The notes below the pieces were generated by a model. The model searched no databases. It was given only the letters and a program-made list of their open reading frames with translations, and was not told where the DNA came from. A program made the translations under genes and the position numbers. Source: Leptobrachium leishanense (lineage: Eukaryota; Chordata; Amphibia; Anura; Megophryidae). From it: a stretch of DNA of 64,000 bases. Shown here piece by piece: positions 1 through 11,035 of the stretch. The DNA is taken from positions 84,595,877 through 84,659,876 of the forward strand of contig CM019063.1 of assembly GCA_009667805.1 (NCBI GenBank), written 5' to 3'. Each line of letters opens with the position of its first letter. Position 1 is the first letter of the stretch.

Positions 1-386
1 ATACAAAAAGGAAGTGGCACACCAAGCGTGCCCTCTAGCCATGATGGATCCCACCTCTACCGAATCCAGGAGTTCCTGAAGTGTTTGCAAGCATGAGGGA
101 GCCCGCTTTCACTTCACCGAGACTACCAGAACTTCCGGGAGACTTGGGATCCAAAGCAAGGCAATTTTTTTTTTACACGCGATACAGATGTCTCGAACAT
201 AACGCGACCCCTCCAATTTTAAGGTAAATTTTTGTCACCAAAATCTAGTGGTACAGTATATTCGAGTATCTACAGTAATTAAATCTCTAGACAAAAACCA
301 TTTGCATGAGGTCCTACCTGTCTTATTTGTTAAGCTGGATAAATAGGTTTTTTAGCCTGTGCACTGCAAATAAGAAAAAACACTTA
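1..386. other. upstream intron sequence, nothing recognised
   Basis: Presumed intron of rasgrf2 upstream of exon a. No exon of the family, repeat end or RNA gene was recognised. Confidence 0.4.
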
Positions 387-568
387 CAGGTCTATTCAAA
401 GAAAGGTGTAAATCCGGAGAATCAGCAGGAGAAGAGAACAATCTAGACCAAATAGCCGATTTGGAATGTGAGATGAATGGGAGAATTTTTCTGGTTTGGC
501 CATTTTGACCTAGCATTTTCACTTCTCCACTCATTCTCCTAAGTTTCACCTTTCTTTGAGTAGACCTG
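387..568. mobile_element. 182-bp palindromic MITE, copy 1 (3-bp TSD)
   Basis: Terminal inverted repeats CAGGTCTATTC and GAGTAGACCTG enclose a fold-back sequence of 182 bp. The flanks are TTA at 384-386 and TTA at 569-571, a 3-bp target duplication. Two other copies of the same family are at 26898-27079 and 61909-62088. No coding capacity; mobilised in trans. The 3-bp TSD recalls PIF/Harbinger, but the other copies have TAG and CTT, so the superfamily is open. Confidence 0.85.
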
Positions 569-571
569 TTA

Positions 572-1489
572 ATGATTTTCAGACCTGTCACTAAGAACTT
601 TTCTTTGTACACACAACAGATAAACATAGGCCAGATCACCAGTGACCCATTAATGACAAGTTGAAAATGGGAAAAGCTGCACAAGCCTTTTCACATGGTT
701 CTTCATTAACGTCCCTATTCCAGTCACTGTATCAGCAGAGTCAGAATATTTCCCAGCTGTTCCCTGATACCGGCAGTGGTGCAGCACATTGCCACAAATA
801 TCAGTTCTTGGAGACAATAGAAATCCATGGAGCACAGAGCGACCCTGTACGAGCTCTGCTTGAGCGTCTTTGAGCAGGGAAGCGCAGGAGCCAAAGAAGG
901 AGCACATAACAATACTAGGAACTATTTCTTCCCAGTCTACCAGTGCTCCGGGCCAGAGGAAGTGGGTGGATCGCATTGTCCTCTGCACCGTGGGATCTCG
1001 GGATAAGTAAAGGATTTTTTCAGTCCTATGGAATGACGGTATAGTGAGTTTGAATTACTTAACACCAGCTTTTCAAAGCCAATATTTTTTTCCTCCAAAT
1101 ACGGTCTCCAAAGGAGAGGAACGAGCTGTGGGAGAAGAGCTTATTCACCTCCTGCTAGGGGCAGACGAATGGCTTCAATACAGAGTACATTAAAGAAACC
1201 TGACGAAGCCGTAGACGAAGACGAGACATCCAAGCCGTAAGCAGAGCTTTTGGATCGGATGTAATATCGGCAGGAGGTGTTAGACATATCAGATCCAGAT
1301 GATGGTTTATCGGTTCCAGCTGATATTCTTACGAGCAAGTTGTGATCTAGCCCCATAAATAATGAAAACTGCAATATTGCGAGGATCTGTTTACACATGG
1401 GGGGGGGCATTCAGAGTTGTTGCCACTCAATTTGCATAAGCAGCTGTCAGGTTCACGCATTGATGTCTGGGATATTGTTTTTTTTTTAG
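572..1489. other. intron sequence upstream of rasgrf exon a
   Basis: No exon of the RASGRF family could be recognised on either strand. Short open frames here lack domain similarity. The last ten bases are the T-rich acceptor of exon a. Confidence 0.4.
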
Positions 1490-1687
1490 ATGAGTAACCT
1501 CGTTGCCTCAGAAATCATGAGCCATCCCGATGTCATGTCGAGAGCTAGTTCGATTGAGAAGTGGGTGGTGGTAGCTGATATATGTCGCTGTTTGCACAAT
1601 TATAATGGTGTGCTGGAAATCACGTCGGCCTTGAACAGGAGTGCAGTTTACAGACTCAAGAAGACATGGGCTAAAGTCTCTAAGCAA
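1490..1687 (+). CDS. rasgrf2: rasgrf exon a (RasGEF core)
   Basis: The acceptor is a T-run followed by AG at 1488-1489; the donor is GTAAGT at 1688-1693. The exon is 198 nt with phase 0 at both ends and encodes 66 residues from [11 protein letters not shown] to [10 protein letters not shown] (an M is the first codon). The first ATG is an internal methionine, not the translation start, because the family has several hundred residues upstream. Confidence 0.95.
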
Positions 1688-4600
1688 GTAAGTAGTTTGT
1701 AGATATAGTGAGTATTTAATGCTCTTTAAAATGCTCTTGCTTTGTGCCTTTTCATATTTTTGCTCTTTGATGGACGCTGACAATTTACTCTAAAACATGG
1801 ATATCAATCTCTGCCCCCCCCCCCCAGAGTTTGATTGCCTACAATTCCCAGATTCTTTGACTGCAATAGATGGCCAGAGAATCGTGGGAGTTGTAGTCCA
1901 GAGACAAATGGGGACCAGAGTTTGAGATCTCTGCTCTAAATGCTAAAAATAAGTAAATAAATGAAAAAAGGTGCATTTATAGTTAATTGTGTATCTGAGC
2001 ATAGAGACTAAAAAGTTCTTGTAAGTCAGTTATTTGGGGAAGTTAAAATTTCACGGTAAGGGGGGATTCATTTTTTCACCTATTATTGCTGCTTTATACA
2101 TTAGTGGATTCACACGACTTTCATTTGAGCTTCTGGTTTTTCATTTACAACAGGGCTTTGTGAAAAAATATGATTTTACTCCGTTTACCCCAATAAGAAT
2201 AGAAAATAATCCTTCAATACAGTAGGGGCACAGCCACTGGTGTGCGCAGCATATTACATTAGGGTGTGCACCCATCGAATATTTATTAATTAAAAACGAA
2301 AGTTTAGAAGATCTTGCAAAAAACTCACATTTTTCATTCGAAAAAATGAGGTTGTAACCAGTCAGTTTTAATGTTATTTATCATGAACCAGATGAGGGAC
2401 ATTTAAAATGTCAATGTAGGAGGTGAAAAATGACCTCTTCATCTTCTTCTTGGGCACACCCCAGTGAACGCCTATGGGCATAATCAATGTTTATGCTGAG
2501 ATACAGTCACTATTCATGTAATTTATCATGAAACAGATAAGGAACATCCAAAATATCTATTTAGGGGGTCAAAGATGAACCCTTCACGGAACATTAGTGT
2601 GTGCCTGGGCACACTAGGCACACCCTGTGCGCACACCTATGGGCACAGCACCGATCCATCAGCCCGTGCAAAGTTACGTAGCCTACACAATTTTTGGAAG
2701 AACCTACAGCTATATTTAGAGAATCCAGCCCTGGTTTGTAACCATACCTCTCAATTTCAAGATAAATCATTCTCCTCTTTTATCCTTCTAGACAAAAGCG
2801 CTTATGGACAAGCTGCAAAAGACTGTCTCTTCTGAAGGACGATTTAAAAACCTCAGAGAAACACTTAAAAAGTATGTATAATATAGCAACTGAAAGCAAC
2901 CTAATTAATAACATTAGTTCTGTCTTGTTTTATTAGATCATTAAATTTCCCAGGATAGTTTTAAACCTCCAATGCATTAATAAAAATACATGCTTCAATT
3001 TCTTGTTGCAACTTCTATTATGTAAAATCCGTTTTCTGCTCTTTGATCAATACACCCCCCTGCAACAAGGCAGTAATCTGAACTTTTTGGAATACAGTCC
3101 GCAACTGAAGAATATTTATAGCTATGTGAAAGTCGTGACACGATCTACCTGTAGCTAAAATCAAACCGTGCACTCGATTTAATTCTATGAGCTGATTTTT
3201 TTTTAAAATTTCGGATGCTTGAGGCCGTTTTGTTGGTTTTTGGGCATTGAAAAATTTCGTTCCGCACTGAATTCCATAAAATGTACCTGTCTAGAAGAAA
3301 TATCGGGCTGGTAAAAAGCCCAAAACACAGAGGGCCCTATTACATTCTTCGCGCATATGTTTGCGCCCGCGCAAAAACGCATTAACGTGAGGGGCAAAAC
3401 CCTTTGCGCAGAACGTCGTATTACAATCTCAGCGCAACAGATGTGCGTATACGTCTACCGCGGGTGAACCTGCCCTAATGCTGCGCGAGCTTACTGTACA
3501 TCGTGCGTCCTATACTTAACATTGTGAGTGCAAATGTGTTTGTGCGCTGGTACGCGGATGATATTACATCTATGCGCAGTTTGTAACGCACAGCCTTTGC
3601 GCGCATAATTAATGGGAATTTCGATCAACCTGGCAAAACCAAATACACCAGCCCAAACAAAATAGGCAGCAAAGTATAGTTACACATTCTACACATACCA
3701 AACCAATAAATTTGAGAAGTTGTGCGTGGTTTTTTTATATGCGCAGATTGACTTTGACAGGCGCAAAAACTTAACGTGAGACGATTGTGGTTCTTAATTC
3801 TGATTGGCTGAATCGCGTGAAAAAACAGTCTGCACACTGATTTCTGAACTATGCTGCGCGTCTGTTTTTGCACGTGCGTTTTACGCGCGTCATTTTTTGA
3901 CGGAAGAAAAAATGCGCGAGGATTGTAATACCAGCATTGATTTACGGACATTAACGTTTAAAGCTTCACGCAAAAATTCACGCGTTTACCGTGCGTTTTT
4001 GCGTGAAGAATGTAATAGGGCCCAGAGTGTAAGTAAGTGTACATGGATGCGTTTTCTATATTTCACTGTCTTACTTTAAATTCCAGACTTGCATGTTTAA
4101 TCTTAAATCCTTGACATGTGAGTCTTATTGTAAACCCCATAAATGCAAGTTATACAGTAAATCCCGTAAATGTAGATTTTCCTGTAAAGAGTCTTATTTT
4201 AATTCCTGTAAATGTGGGCGTTCCTGTAAATCCAGAACAGGTGCATTTTTACTGTAACGGTGAAAATATTACAATACGGACTTGCATATTATAAATATAA
4301 CTGTAAAATGACTTATGACGTTATTACTATAACTGTGTAACTATGTACTGTACAGACTCGCAAAATTTAAACTTACAGTATGGACGTTGGACATTTATCC
4401 TCTAAATGCAGATCCTATTTATACTGTAAATTTAGATTTGATTTCGCAAGTCCATTCACTAACGATTACAGTTACAATTACAACCTACAAGTCCGTATTT
4501 TAATATAAACACTGTTACTGTAAATATTAGACAGGTGCTTTATTTACTGTAAGGTTCACGTTTACGGGATTTCAAATAAAACCCACATTTAGGGGATTTA

Positions 4601-7600
4601 CAGTAAAACTCACACATAGGGGACTTTCCGTAAAAATTTATGGTTTCGGGATTTAAGATTACAGCGTCCATGCCTGTGTTATGATATTAAAACGCACTAG
4701 AGGAATCCAAGAAGCCATGTATAAACACCTTTCAGCATTTGATAAATTTTGGAAACTAGCATACCAATAAACGTGAATTGAATCGCTAAAGACGATATTT
4801 CCATTGGAAAGTGTACTGTAGATGCGATAGCTGATATTTGATTTTTTTTTTATCGAGAAGCTAAATGTTAGTAAACCCAGATTAGAATCTCCTGAACCGA
4901 AAAATGGTTCCAATGTGGTTGAAACAGGTCCTGATTTCAGCTATCAGGTCGATTTTAAATCGAGATCTATATTTGGAATGAAGATAGAATTGTCAGTCCT
5001 GGTAAAAGTATTTTTTTAAAAACGTAATTTCGTGAAACCGTAATTTGCAATGATTGCTCAAACTGTTTTCATTTAGACATAGGTATTTAAAATGTTTTTT
5101 TATTCTTATTTATGTTGCACAGCTGTAACCCGCCTTCAGTGCCCTACCTCGGAATGTATTTAACTGACCTTGCATTTATTGAAGAAGGTACACCAAACTT
5201 CACAGAAGACGGCCTTGTCAATTTTTCAAAAATGCGAATGGTATGTATAGCTTAATCATTTAGAGATTCATACTATTGCACAACCATTTCTAGGTGCTCT
5301 GACGGTGCTCTGACGGTGCTAGAAGAGGTAGCTAGTGTAAGCATAAATATACGATGCAAGTGCCATGTATATTCCTCAAAGAACGCAAGTGATGATGGTG
5401 TTGACTGTGCATTCCTACCACTTTTGACACATTTGCACTCAATCAAAATGCAAGGCATTTCCTGGCATATGTTCCATTATTGTGCTGTGAATGACATTGT
5501 ACAAAGAATTGCCACTGTAGCAGGGATGTTCTGGTGTATTAGGATGAATGCCTTGCTCTTATCTAGAACCTTTATCTCAACCCGTACACAACTTATTACC
5601 ATCGTTGTAAGTATCAGAAAATGTCTTTCAGTCGTTTCCACTATTCATCATACAGACATTTTTTCTCATGAAAAGGTGCCCTTCTAATGCTTGCTTGAAT
5701 TGTAACCATCAACCACATACTAATTACACTGTATGTGAGATAAAACCCTCCCTCGACCCAAATTCTCCTGAAAACTACCGTCCATTTTCACTACTTCCAC
5801 CACTAGCGTCAAAACTGCTAGAAAGGCTAGTCTATGACCGCTTAACCCTCTTCCTATCCTCCAACTCCTTGCTTGGCCCCCTGAAATCCGGCTTTCCAAC
5901 ACTCAAACAGGTTTCACAAAGGTTACTTATGACCTCTTCTCTGCTAAATGCGATGGCCACTACTCCATACTGATCCTACTTGACCTCTCAGCTGCCTTTG
6001 ATACAGTCGATCATCCCCTCTTCCTACAGAACCTCTTCTCTTTTGGTCCCTGTGATACCACCCTCTCATGACTAAAATCTTACCTCTCCAATAGATCCTT
6101 TTCTGTATCCCTTGCTGGCAATTCCTCCTCTTCAATTCCTCTGTCAGATGGCGTACCCCAAGACTCAGTCCTAGGTCCTCTGCTCTTCTCTATTTATACC
6201 TCCTCACTGGGTAAACTCATTACCAGCTATGGCTTCAAGTATCACCTATACGCTGTGGACACTCAGATCTACCTCTCCACTCACAATCTCTCCCCCTCTG
6301 TTCTCTCTCAGGTCAGTGACTGTCTGTCTGGGATCTCTTCCTGGATGGCCTCTCACTACCTGAAGATCAATATGTCCAAGTCCGGCTTATCCATCTCACT
6401 CATCACTCTATCTCTGCCGGTCCTCTGTGAATCCCTACACTGGCTCCCCATCCACAGCAGAATCAACTTCAAGCTACACACTCTGACCTACAAAACCCTC
6501 ACTACCTGTCCTCACTAATCACCAAATACACCCCAGCCCGCCCCCTAAGAACCAACAATGACCTGCTCCTGGCATCCTCCATCATTACCTCTTCAGATGC
6601 CAGATTGCAGGACTTTTCTCGTGCGGTGCCGACTCTATGGAATGCGCTTCCTCGCAATATCACTGTCCCCAAATCTGGCTTCATTTAAACGCTCCCTAAA
6701 GATCCTTCTGTTTAGGGAAGCCGCCTACCACCTGACTCTGCAACAAGACATTTGACGGACCCAAAAACAGTCCTCACCTCTCCCTGCATTAACTCATCAC
6801 TGCAGCCCCCCTCCTGTTTCTAACCCCCTCACCCATCTAGATTGTAAGTTCCCACAGGAATAGGGCCCTCATGTCCTCCTGTATCTGCAGCAATACTAAC
6901 CTTTTACTAACCTTTCTCTTTTATGTATTGTAGAATTGTCCTGTCTTTACCCATTGCACCTTTGTACAGCGCTGCTGAATGTGTTGGCGCTTAATAAATA
7001 ATAATAAGAATCCTTAATTTTTGCAATTAATTTTGAACAACCCAAACCTTGATTCTAATTTCCAACTTTCCAGACACACCACAATATGCTCTTACTCAGT
7101 ATCCACCCCTTTCTCCTTCCTGAAATATTCTATACTTACTTGCATCCTTGCTGCAGTAGCGTGAAAGCTCATGCTCCAAGGATTGAAACAAAATATCTCA
7201 TGATTTTCTACGGCCTGATTAAAGCTGGTACACATGTCAAGACCTCTAGAAAATGTATGACTTGTCCTACCTTCCCTTCTGTTGTACTTAGATAGTGGGG
7301 ATGAAACCACTCATTCAAAAACAAATTCTTCCACTCTTTTGAAAGAAGGGTCACATTTCCCTTCCTGATATGTCCTGATATAATCATGTAAGTAGTCAAA
7401 GAGGTTTGATACTCCCTCTGCCCCTCAATTTCTAGCCCAACATCAGACCCCTTTTTTGAAAGCCACAAACCCGACTTTTCAGCTAAGTATTCCTATGTGT
7501 GTGCAAATAATGTGTAATTGTTATTGCAATGATAAAAGCCTTAAATATTTGTTTTGCTGTGGGAGATGGTTCTAAAGAGTCCCATATCATACTGTCACCA

Positions 7601-10600
7601 TGGATCACACCATAAGATTTACCCAGAATAAACCCTGAAGATAAAAATAATCAATATCAGCCTGGGTGCTGGTAATGGACAGATTATGTGCCCCCCTCTC
7701 TCCAGTTATAGTTTAAACATGTTTTGTTGGTATTATATAGTATACATGAACGCATTTAAAGAAATCTTTTTATAATGGTTTTTGACAGCCATGGCTGTGT
7801 CACTCGTTTTCACATTGTTTCATTAGTATCTGTGAGTATATTTTAGTTTATAACATTCATTATAAATTCAATTTACGACATTCATGACATGCACCAGTAT
7901 ACGGATGACATAGTTCTCCTCAGAGACTGTATGTAATACACACTGGATACTTCACCAGTATTTTTGCCAGAGAATCTATATTTCATTTAATTTCATTACT
8001 AATGACATGCCAAAGAATTAAGGAAAAAGTCTTCGAAGATAGTGTTTCCCTGTTAGTAGTAAGTGAGAATGTATAGACATGTATTTACGTTTTTTTTTTT
8101 AATGAAAAATCACCCCTTTAACATATTTCTGACATTGTGCCTATGTTTTTGTCTGAATCGTCAATAGCCAGATTTTGGTGACACTTCATTCCTTGAATCA
8201 GCTGAAAAATAAAAGTGCACAAGTTCATTTAGTACTTGCAACTAATCGAATAAATCAAAATATAACATTTTGTCGTATTTCGGATGAACTGAATCAAGGA
8301 TCCAAAGAAATTACAAGACTCCTTTGTAGTGTTGAAAATGTTAAATTTACGAACCAAAACCTTTTGCCCATTCACATGTTTATCTGTCATCACCCATTTA
8401 CTTAAGTGTCAGACTCCCCCACCACTGATGATAATATGGAATTTTCTTATGTTGTGTAAACTTTATTCAAATCTATAGTTTAAAGCCTATATCACTTTGG
8501 TGTTGGAGATCTTGACAATTCTGCATGGCTAGATCACAAAACATTATTTTTTATGCCAGGAAGCACCTTCCTCCAGATAATTCTCTGCACAAAGAGGAAG
8601 AAATGTGCCAAACTGCTTTAAAATGATGTTGATGTAGACTGGAAGAATTGTGCTAGGATTCTACTTTAATATACTGTATTTAGAGTATTTAAAATGTGCT
8701 TTATAAAAGTACAGTGTTTGGAATATGTTTAATAAACTAATCCTCATAAGTGCATTTCCAGAACTGTATCCTGGGCTTGTTTTGAAAGCAACATGGTGCC
8801 TTTCAGCAATGCCCCTGGGCAAACCCTTAGGACTTTTAGAAACATCATGTGATACTTTAAATTGCGAATATGTGAAGAAATATTTTGCAGCTTTAATTTG
8901 CCAGATTTATTGTGCATTAAGGCGTAAATAAGAATAATATCTATGTATAGAGTCGGGAAGTTTCCTGTTGTCCACTGAAATAGTTGTCATAGTGAAGCAT
9001 TGGAGACACAGTATCAATGTGCATGCCAACACTCATTACAAGTATTGCTTTTCATTAGGAAGCATTTGCTAGTGTCAAGGTCTGGTATCATGTGAGGTTA
9101 TGAGCAATTAAGCTGTTTGGCTCCTTCTCAGTGCTTTGTGTGCTAACGCAGCGTAATTCCAGACTCCTTGACCACTAATTTAGCCTTAAGTGGTTATGAT
9201 TAGTAAAATCAATGTTAGTGAGGGTCCTGAGAACGTGCAACTGCACACACTTCCCTTTTCGTGGGTCCCCATTCAGGTCTCACTATTAGTTTAGCTTGAT
9301 GGTGTCATTACAGAGAAGACTATACCATATGCAAATCAGACTGCTATCACCCAGAAAGGGTGGCCAGTACTGAAATGCCAAGGATGACATCTCTGCATGG
9401 GAGGTGCAGCGTCACCCAACAATCATTTCGGCATTGTCAAGAGGGTATAGCTGGCAACCTTCTAGACACCTCAAGCAAGGAGTAGACATCTGGATTACTA
9501 TGTATACTTATGATGAGGAAAAACAAGGTTTGCGATGGTGAGAAGGATCGTCGGGGGTTACTGTATCTCTTGTGAAGAGATGATGACCTTGGCATTTCAG
9601 TACTGGCCGCCCTTTCTGGGTGACTCTGTCTGATTTGCACATGGAATTGTCTTCTCTGTAATTGCACCATTGAGCTAAAACCTTGAGACCTGAGCAGGCC
9701 CCACCGTTCAGCAGGCCACTAGACCACTAACCTTGTTTTTGCTATACTTGGTTTTCATGCCTAGAGTATAACAATTGAAATATGGTGTTTTCCTGAGAGA
9801 TTGGAAAGCATTAAAGGCACAGTTTGTAACAGAAATAATACATAAGAATTAAAGCAATCCCGATTAGGCCGTCAACATTTTTTACTATTTTGTGAGGAAG
9901 CAAGTACAACAAATCATAAAGCTGTAAAGTCACAACAAATATTTTCTCCAGAAGATAAAAATGTATTAAATAAAACACTAACACAAAAACATTATGTGCG
10001 TGTGGCATTATTGGCTGGGGAAAGCACGTTCTGTTTCGCACCTGGCAGATTGCACAGCAGATGGCATAACCAGAAGAATGTCTTAAGGTGCATAATACAC
10101 ATATTTACTGTTTAGTGATGCTTCTGTTTTAGTGTGATAAAAGTAAACTTGAAATCTTGAGTGTTTTTTTTTTACTTGGTATGTGGTGGTGGAATTCAAT
10201 ATGTCAGGATATTGTTAAATCATATTCTTTGTGCCTGTTATTAAGTAAATTCTACTTTAATTCCTGTATTTAAATAAATAATACATATTTTACAAAATGT
10301 AATAAAACAGAAACAAATACAGTAGATATATGCTGAGAATTCAAAAAATGACCACTATTTATTTTAAGTCTATTTTCCCCTCAGGTATCTCATATTATTA
10401 GAGAAATACGTCAGTTCCAGCAGACGCCATACCGCATAGAGCACCAACCTAAGGTAAATCTATAAAAATCACAAAACTGCTGAGATTAAAGCCACCTTTG
10501 CCTTGGAATATACACTTTTTTAATACAACGACTGAAAATCCCAAATATCCTTTGCACCATGCCCTGTCAAAGTCACCCTTCACAGTCACACTTTAACTTA

Positions 10601-11035
10601 CAATCACCCTGAGACACTGCCATTCAGGCCGACAAACACTCCTTACCATACTGTTCCCACGTCCGGGGAGGAACTCTCTAAGGGCAGATTCAGCCCTCTG
10701 AGAGCAAGACCTTAGCTTGTCCTAGAAGCTCAAATCAGTGAGAGCTGCCCTGAGCATCAAGCATTGGGACGAGGAAGCAGGAACTAAGTTGAGTCAAACC
10801 CCCACGGCTTTGGATTGGCTGTGCACTCGCGTTGTCAGTTAATTGCTCTTAATGTTGATAACATATATAGATATACAGGAGTTACTTCTGAAATAAACTT
10901 CATAATCGTCATAATTTAACATTATGTATTTTTTTAATACAGGTCACACTGTTCCTCTTGGACAAGTCTCAGATTCTTGACGAAGATACCCTGTATGAAT
11001 TATCCTTAACAATTGAGCCAAGGCTCCCAGCATGA
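1490..11035 (+). CDS. rasgrf2: RASGRF-family Ras guanine-nucleotide exchange factor, last five coding exons (partial)
   Basis: Five exons joined by GT-AG introns give 558 nt, that is 185 residues plus a TGA stop, with no frameshift. They encode the C-terminal part of a CDC25/RasGEF domain, which opens the nucleotide site of Ras so GDP is exchanged for GTP at the membrane. Visible family landmarks are [58 protein letters not shown] and [12 protein letters not shown]. The tail IEPRLPA before the stop and the [15 protein letters not shown] segment resemble my recollection of RASGRF2 more than RASGRF1. The family call is very secure; the paralog call is about 75%. N-terminal PH, IQ and DH regions and the start codon lie upstream of this window. 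Introns are 1104, 2251, 5144 and 489 bp. Confidence 0.95.
1804..1936. repeat. short non-autonomous palindromic repeat (hAT-MITE-like)
   Basis: A partly palindromic 130-bp sequence whose arms are CTACAATTCCCAGATTCT near 1840 and AGAATCGTGGGAGTTGTAG near 1880. The ends resemble each other (CAGAGTTTGAT and CAGAGTTTGAGATCTCTG), as in many small vertebrate hAT elements. A C13 run lies beside the left arm. No clean TSD was found. Confidence 0.5.
2234..2640. mobile_element. non-autonomous hAT element in rasgrf intron
   Basis: The 407-bp element is flanked by an exact 8-bp duplication GGGCACAG at 2226-2233 and 2641-2648. The ends share a GGTGTGCGC core (CCACTGGTGTGCGC and, inverted, ATAGGTGTGCGC). 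Inside, a segment beginning near TTTATCATGAA is present twice about 150 bp apart, suggesting an internal duplication. No open frame of note. Confidence 0.8.
2792..2871 (+). CDS. rasgrf2: rasgrf exon b (RasGEF core)
   Basis: The acceptor TTCTAG ends at 2791 and the donor GTATGT starts at 2872. The 80-nt exon enters in phase 0 with [20 protein letters not shown] and leaves in phase 2, so a split Asn codon (AA|C) is completed by the next exon. Exon b plus exon c is 198 nt, so the frame is kept. Confidence 0.94.
3332..4023. mobile_element. GC-rich palindromic MITE, copy 1
   Basis: Terminal repeats GGGCCCTATTACATTCTTC and GAAGAATGTAATAGGGCCC are perfect inverses, and the inner arms are rich in GCGCAAAAACGC-type motifs. 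The flanks are AGA at 3329-3331 and 4024-4026, a 3-bp TSD. Length 692 bp, no transposase. A relative is at 61015-61494. It lies in the intron before exon c. Confidence 0.8.
4084..4674. repeat. palindromic element of CTGTAAAT-type repeats
   Basis: The left end has TTAATCTTAAATCC and the right end GGATTTAAGATTA. Between them, variants of CCTGTAAATG and its complement recur every 20-40 bp. It looks like a fold-back non-autonomous DNA transposon, but no target duplication was defined, so the borders are approximate. Confidence 0.5.
5123..5240 (+). CDS. rasgrf2: rasgrf exon c (RasGEF core)
   Basis: The acceptor GCACAG ends at 5122 and the donor GTATGT starts at 5241. The 118-nt exon encodes the strongly conserved [20 protein letters not shown] segment and ends at NFSKMRM in phase 0. 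The FIEEGTPN loop is a hallmark of the structurally conserved regions of Ras GEFs. Confidence 0.96.
5735..7012 (+). pseudogene. 5'-truncated L2 LINE reverse transcriptase and 3' end
   Basis: Broken frames read [35 protein letters not shown] and [18 protein letters not shown], typical of the L2 reverse transcriptase palm and fingers. The catalytic YADD box is changed to YAVD. Downstream are the L2 C-terminal motifs and the hallmark 3' end with a TTGTACAGCGCTGCTGAATG stretch and an AATAATAATAAG tail near 7010. It sits in the rasgrf2 intron before exon d, sense orientation. Confidence 0.9.
7013..9263. other. intron sequence, nothing recognised
   Basis: AT-rich sequence of the 5.1-kb rasgrf2 intron. 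Short open frames on both strands show no domain similarity, and no further exon of the family is missing at this point of the protein. Confidence 0.5.
9264..9707. repeat. inverted pair of a SINE-like sequence
   Basis: Arms of more than 100 bp are inverted copies: ATTACAGAGAAGAC near 9310 against GTCTTCTCTGTAATTG near 9650, and CCAGTACTGAAATGCCAAGG near 9364 against CCTTGGCATTTCAGTACTGG near 9588. The unit reads TAGCTCAATGGTGCAATTAC on the minus strand, reminiscent of a Pol III A box in tRNA-derived SINEs. The tRNA origin is an inference. Confidence 0.6.
10385..10453 (+). CDS. rasgrf2: rasgrf exon d (RasGEF C-terminal helices)
   Basis: The acceptor CCCCTCAG ends at 10384 and the donor GTAAAT starts at 10454. 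Twenty-three codons in phase 0 encode [20 protein letters not shown] and QPK. The first residue is Val where the family usually has Ile, a conservative change. Confidence 0.95.
10943..11035 (+). CDS. rasgrf2: rasgrf terminal coding exon
   Basis: The acceptor AATACAG ends at 10942. The exon encodes 30 residues beginning [10 protein letters not shown] and ending LTIEPRLPA, then TGA at 11033-11035. The end of the protein coincides with the known end of the RasGEF domain in this family. Confidence 0.95.
   Translation, partial: VTLFLLDKSQILDEDTLYELSLTIEPRLPA

Noticed and set aside
3804..4079. 91-codon frame in rasgrf2 intron
   Set aside because: It lies within the palindromic arms of a MITE and crosses its border.
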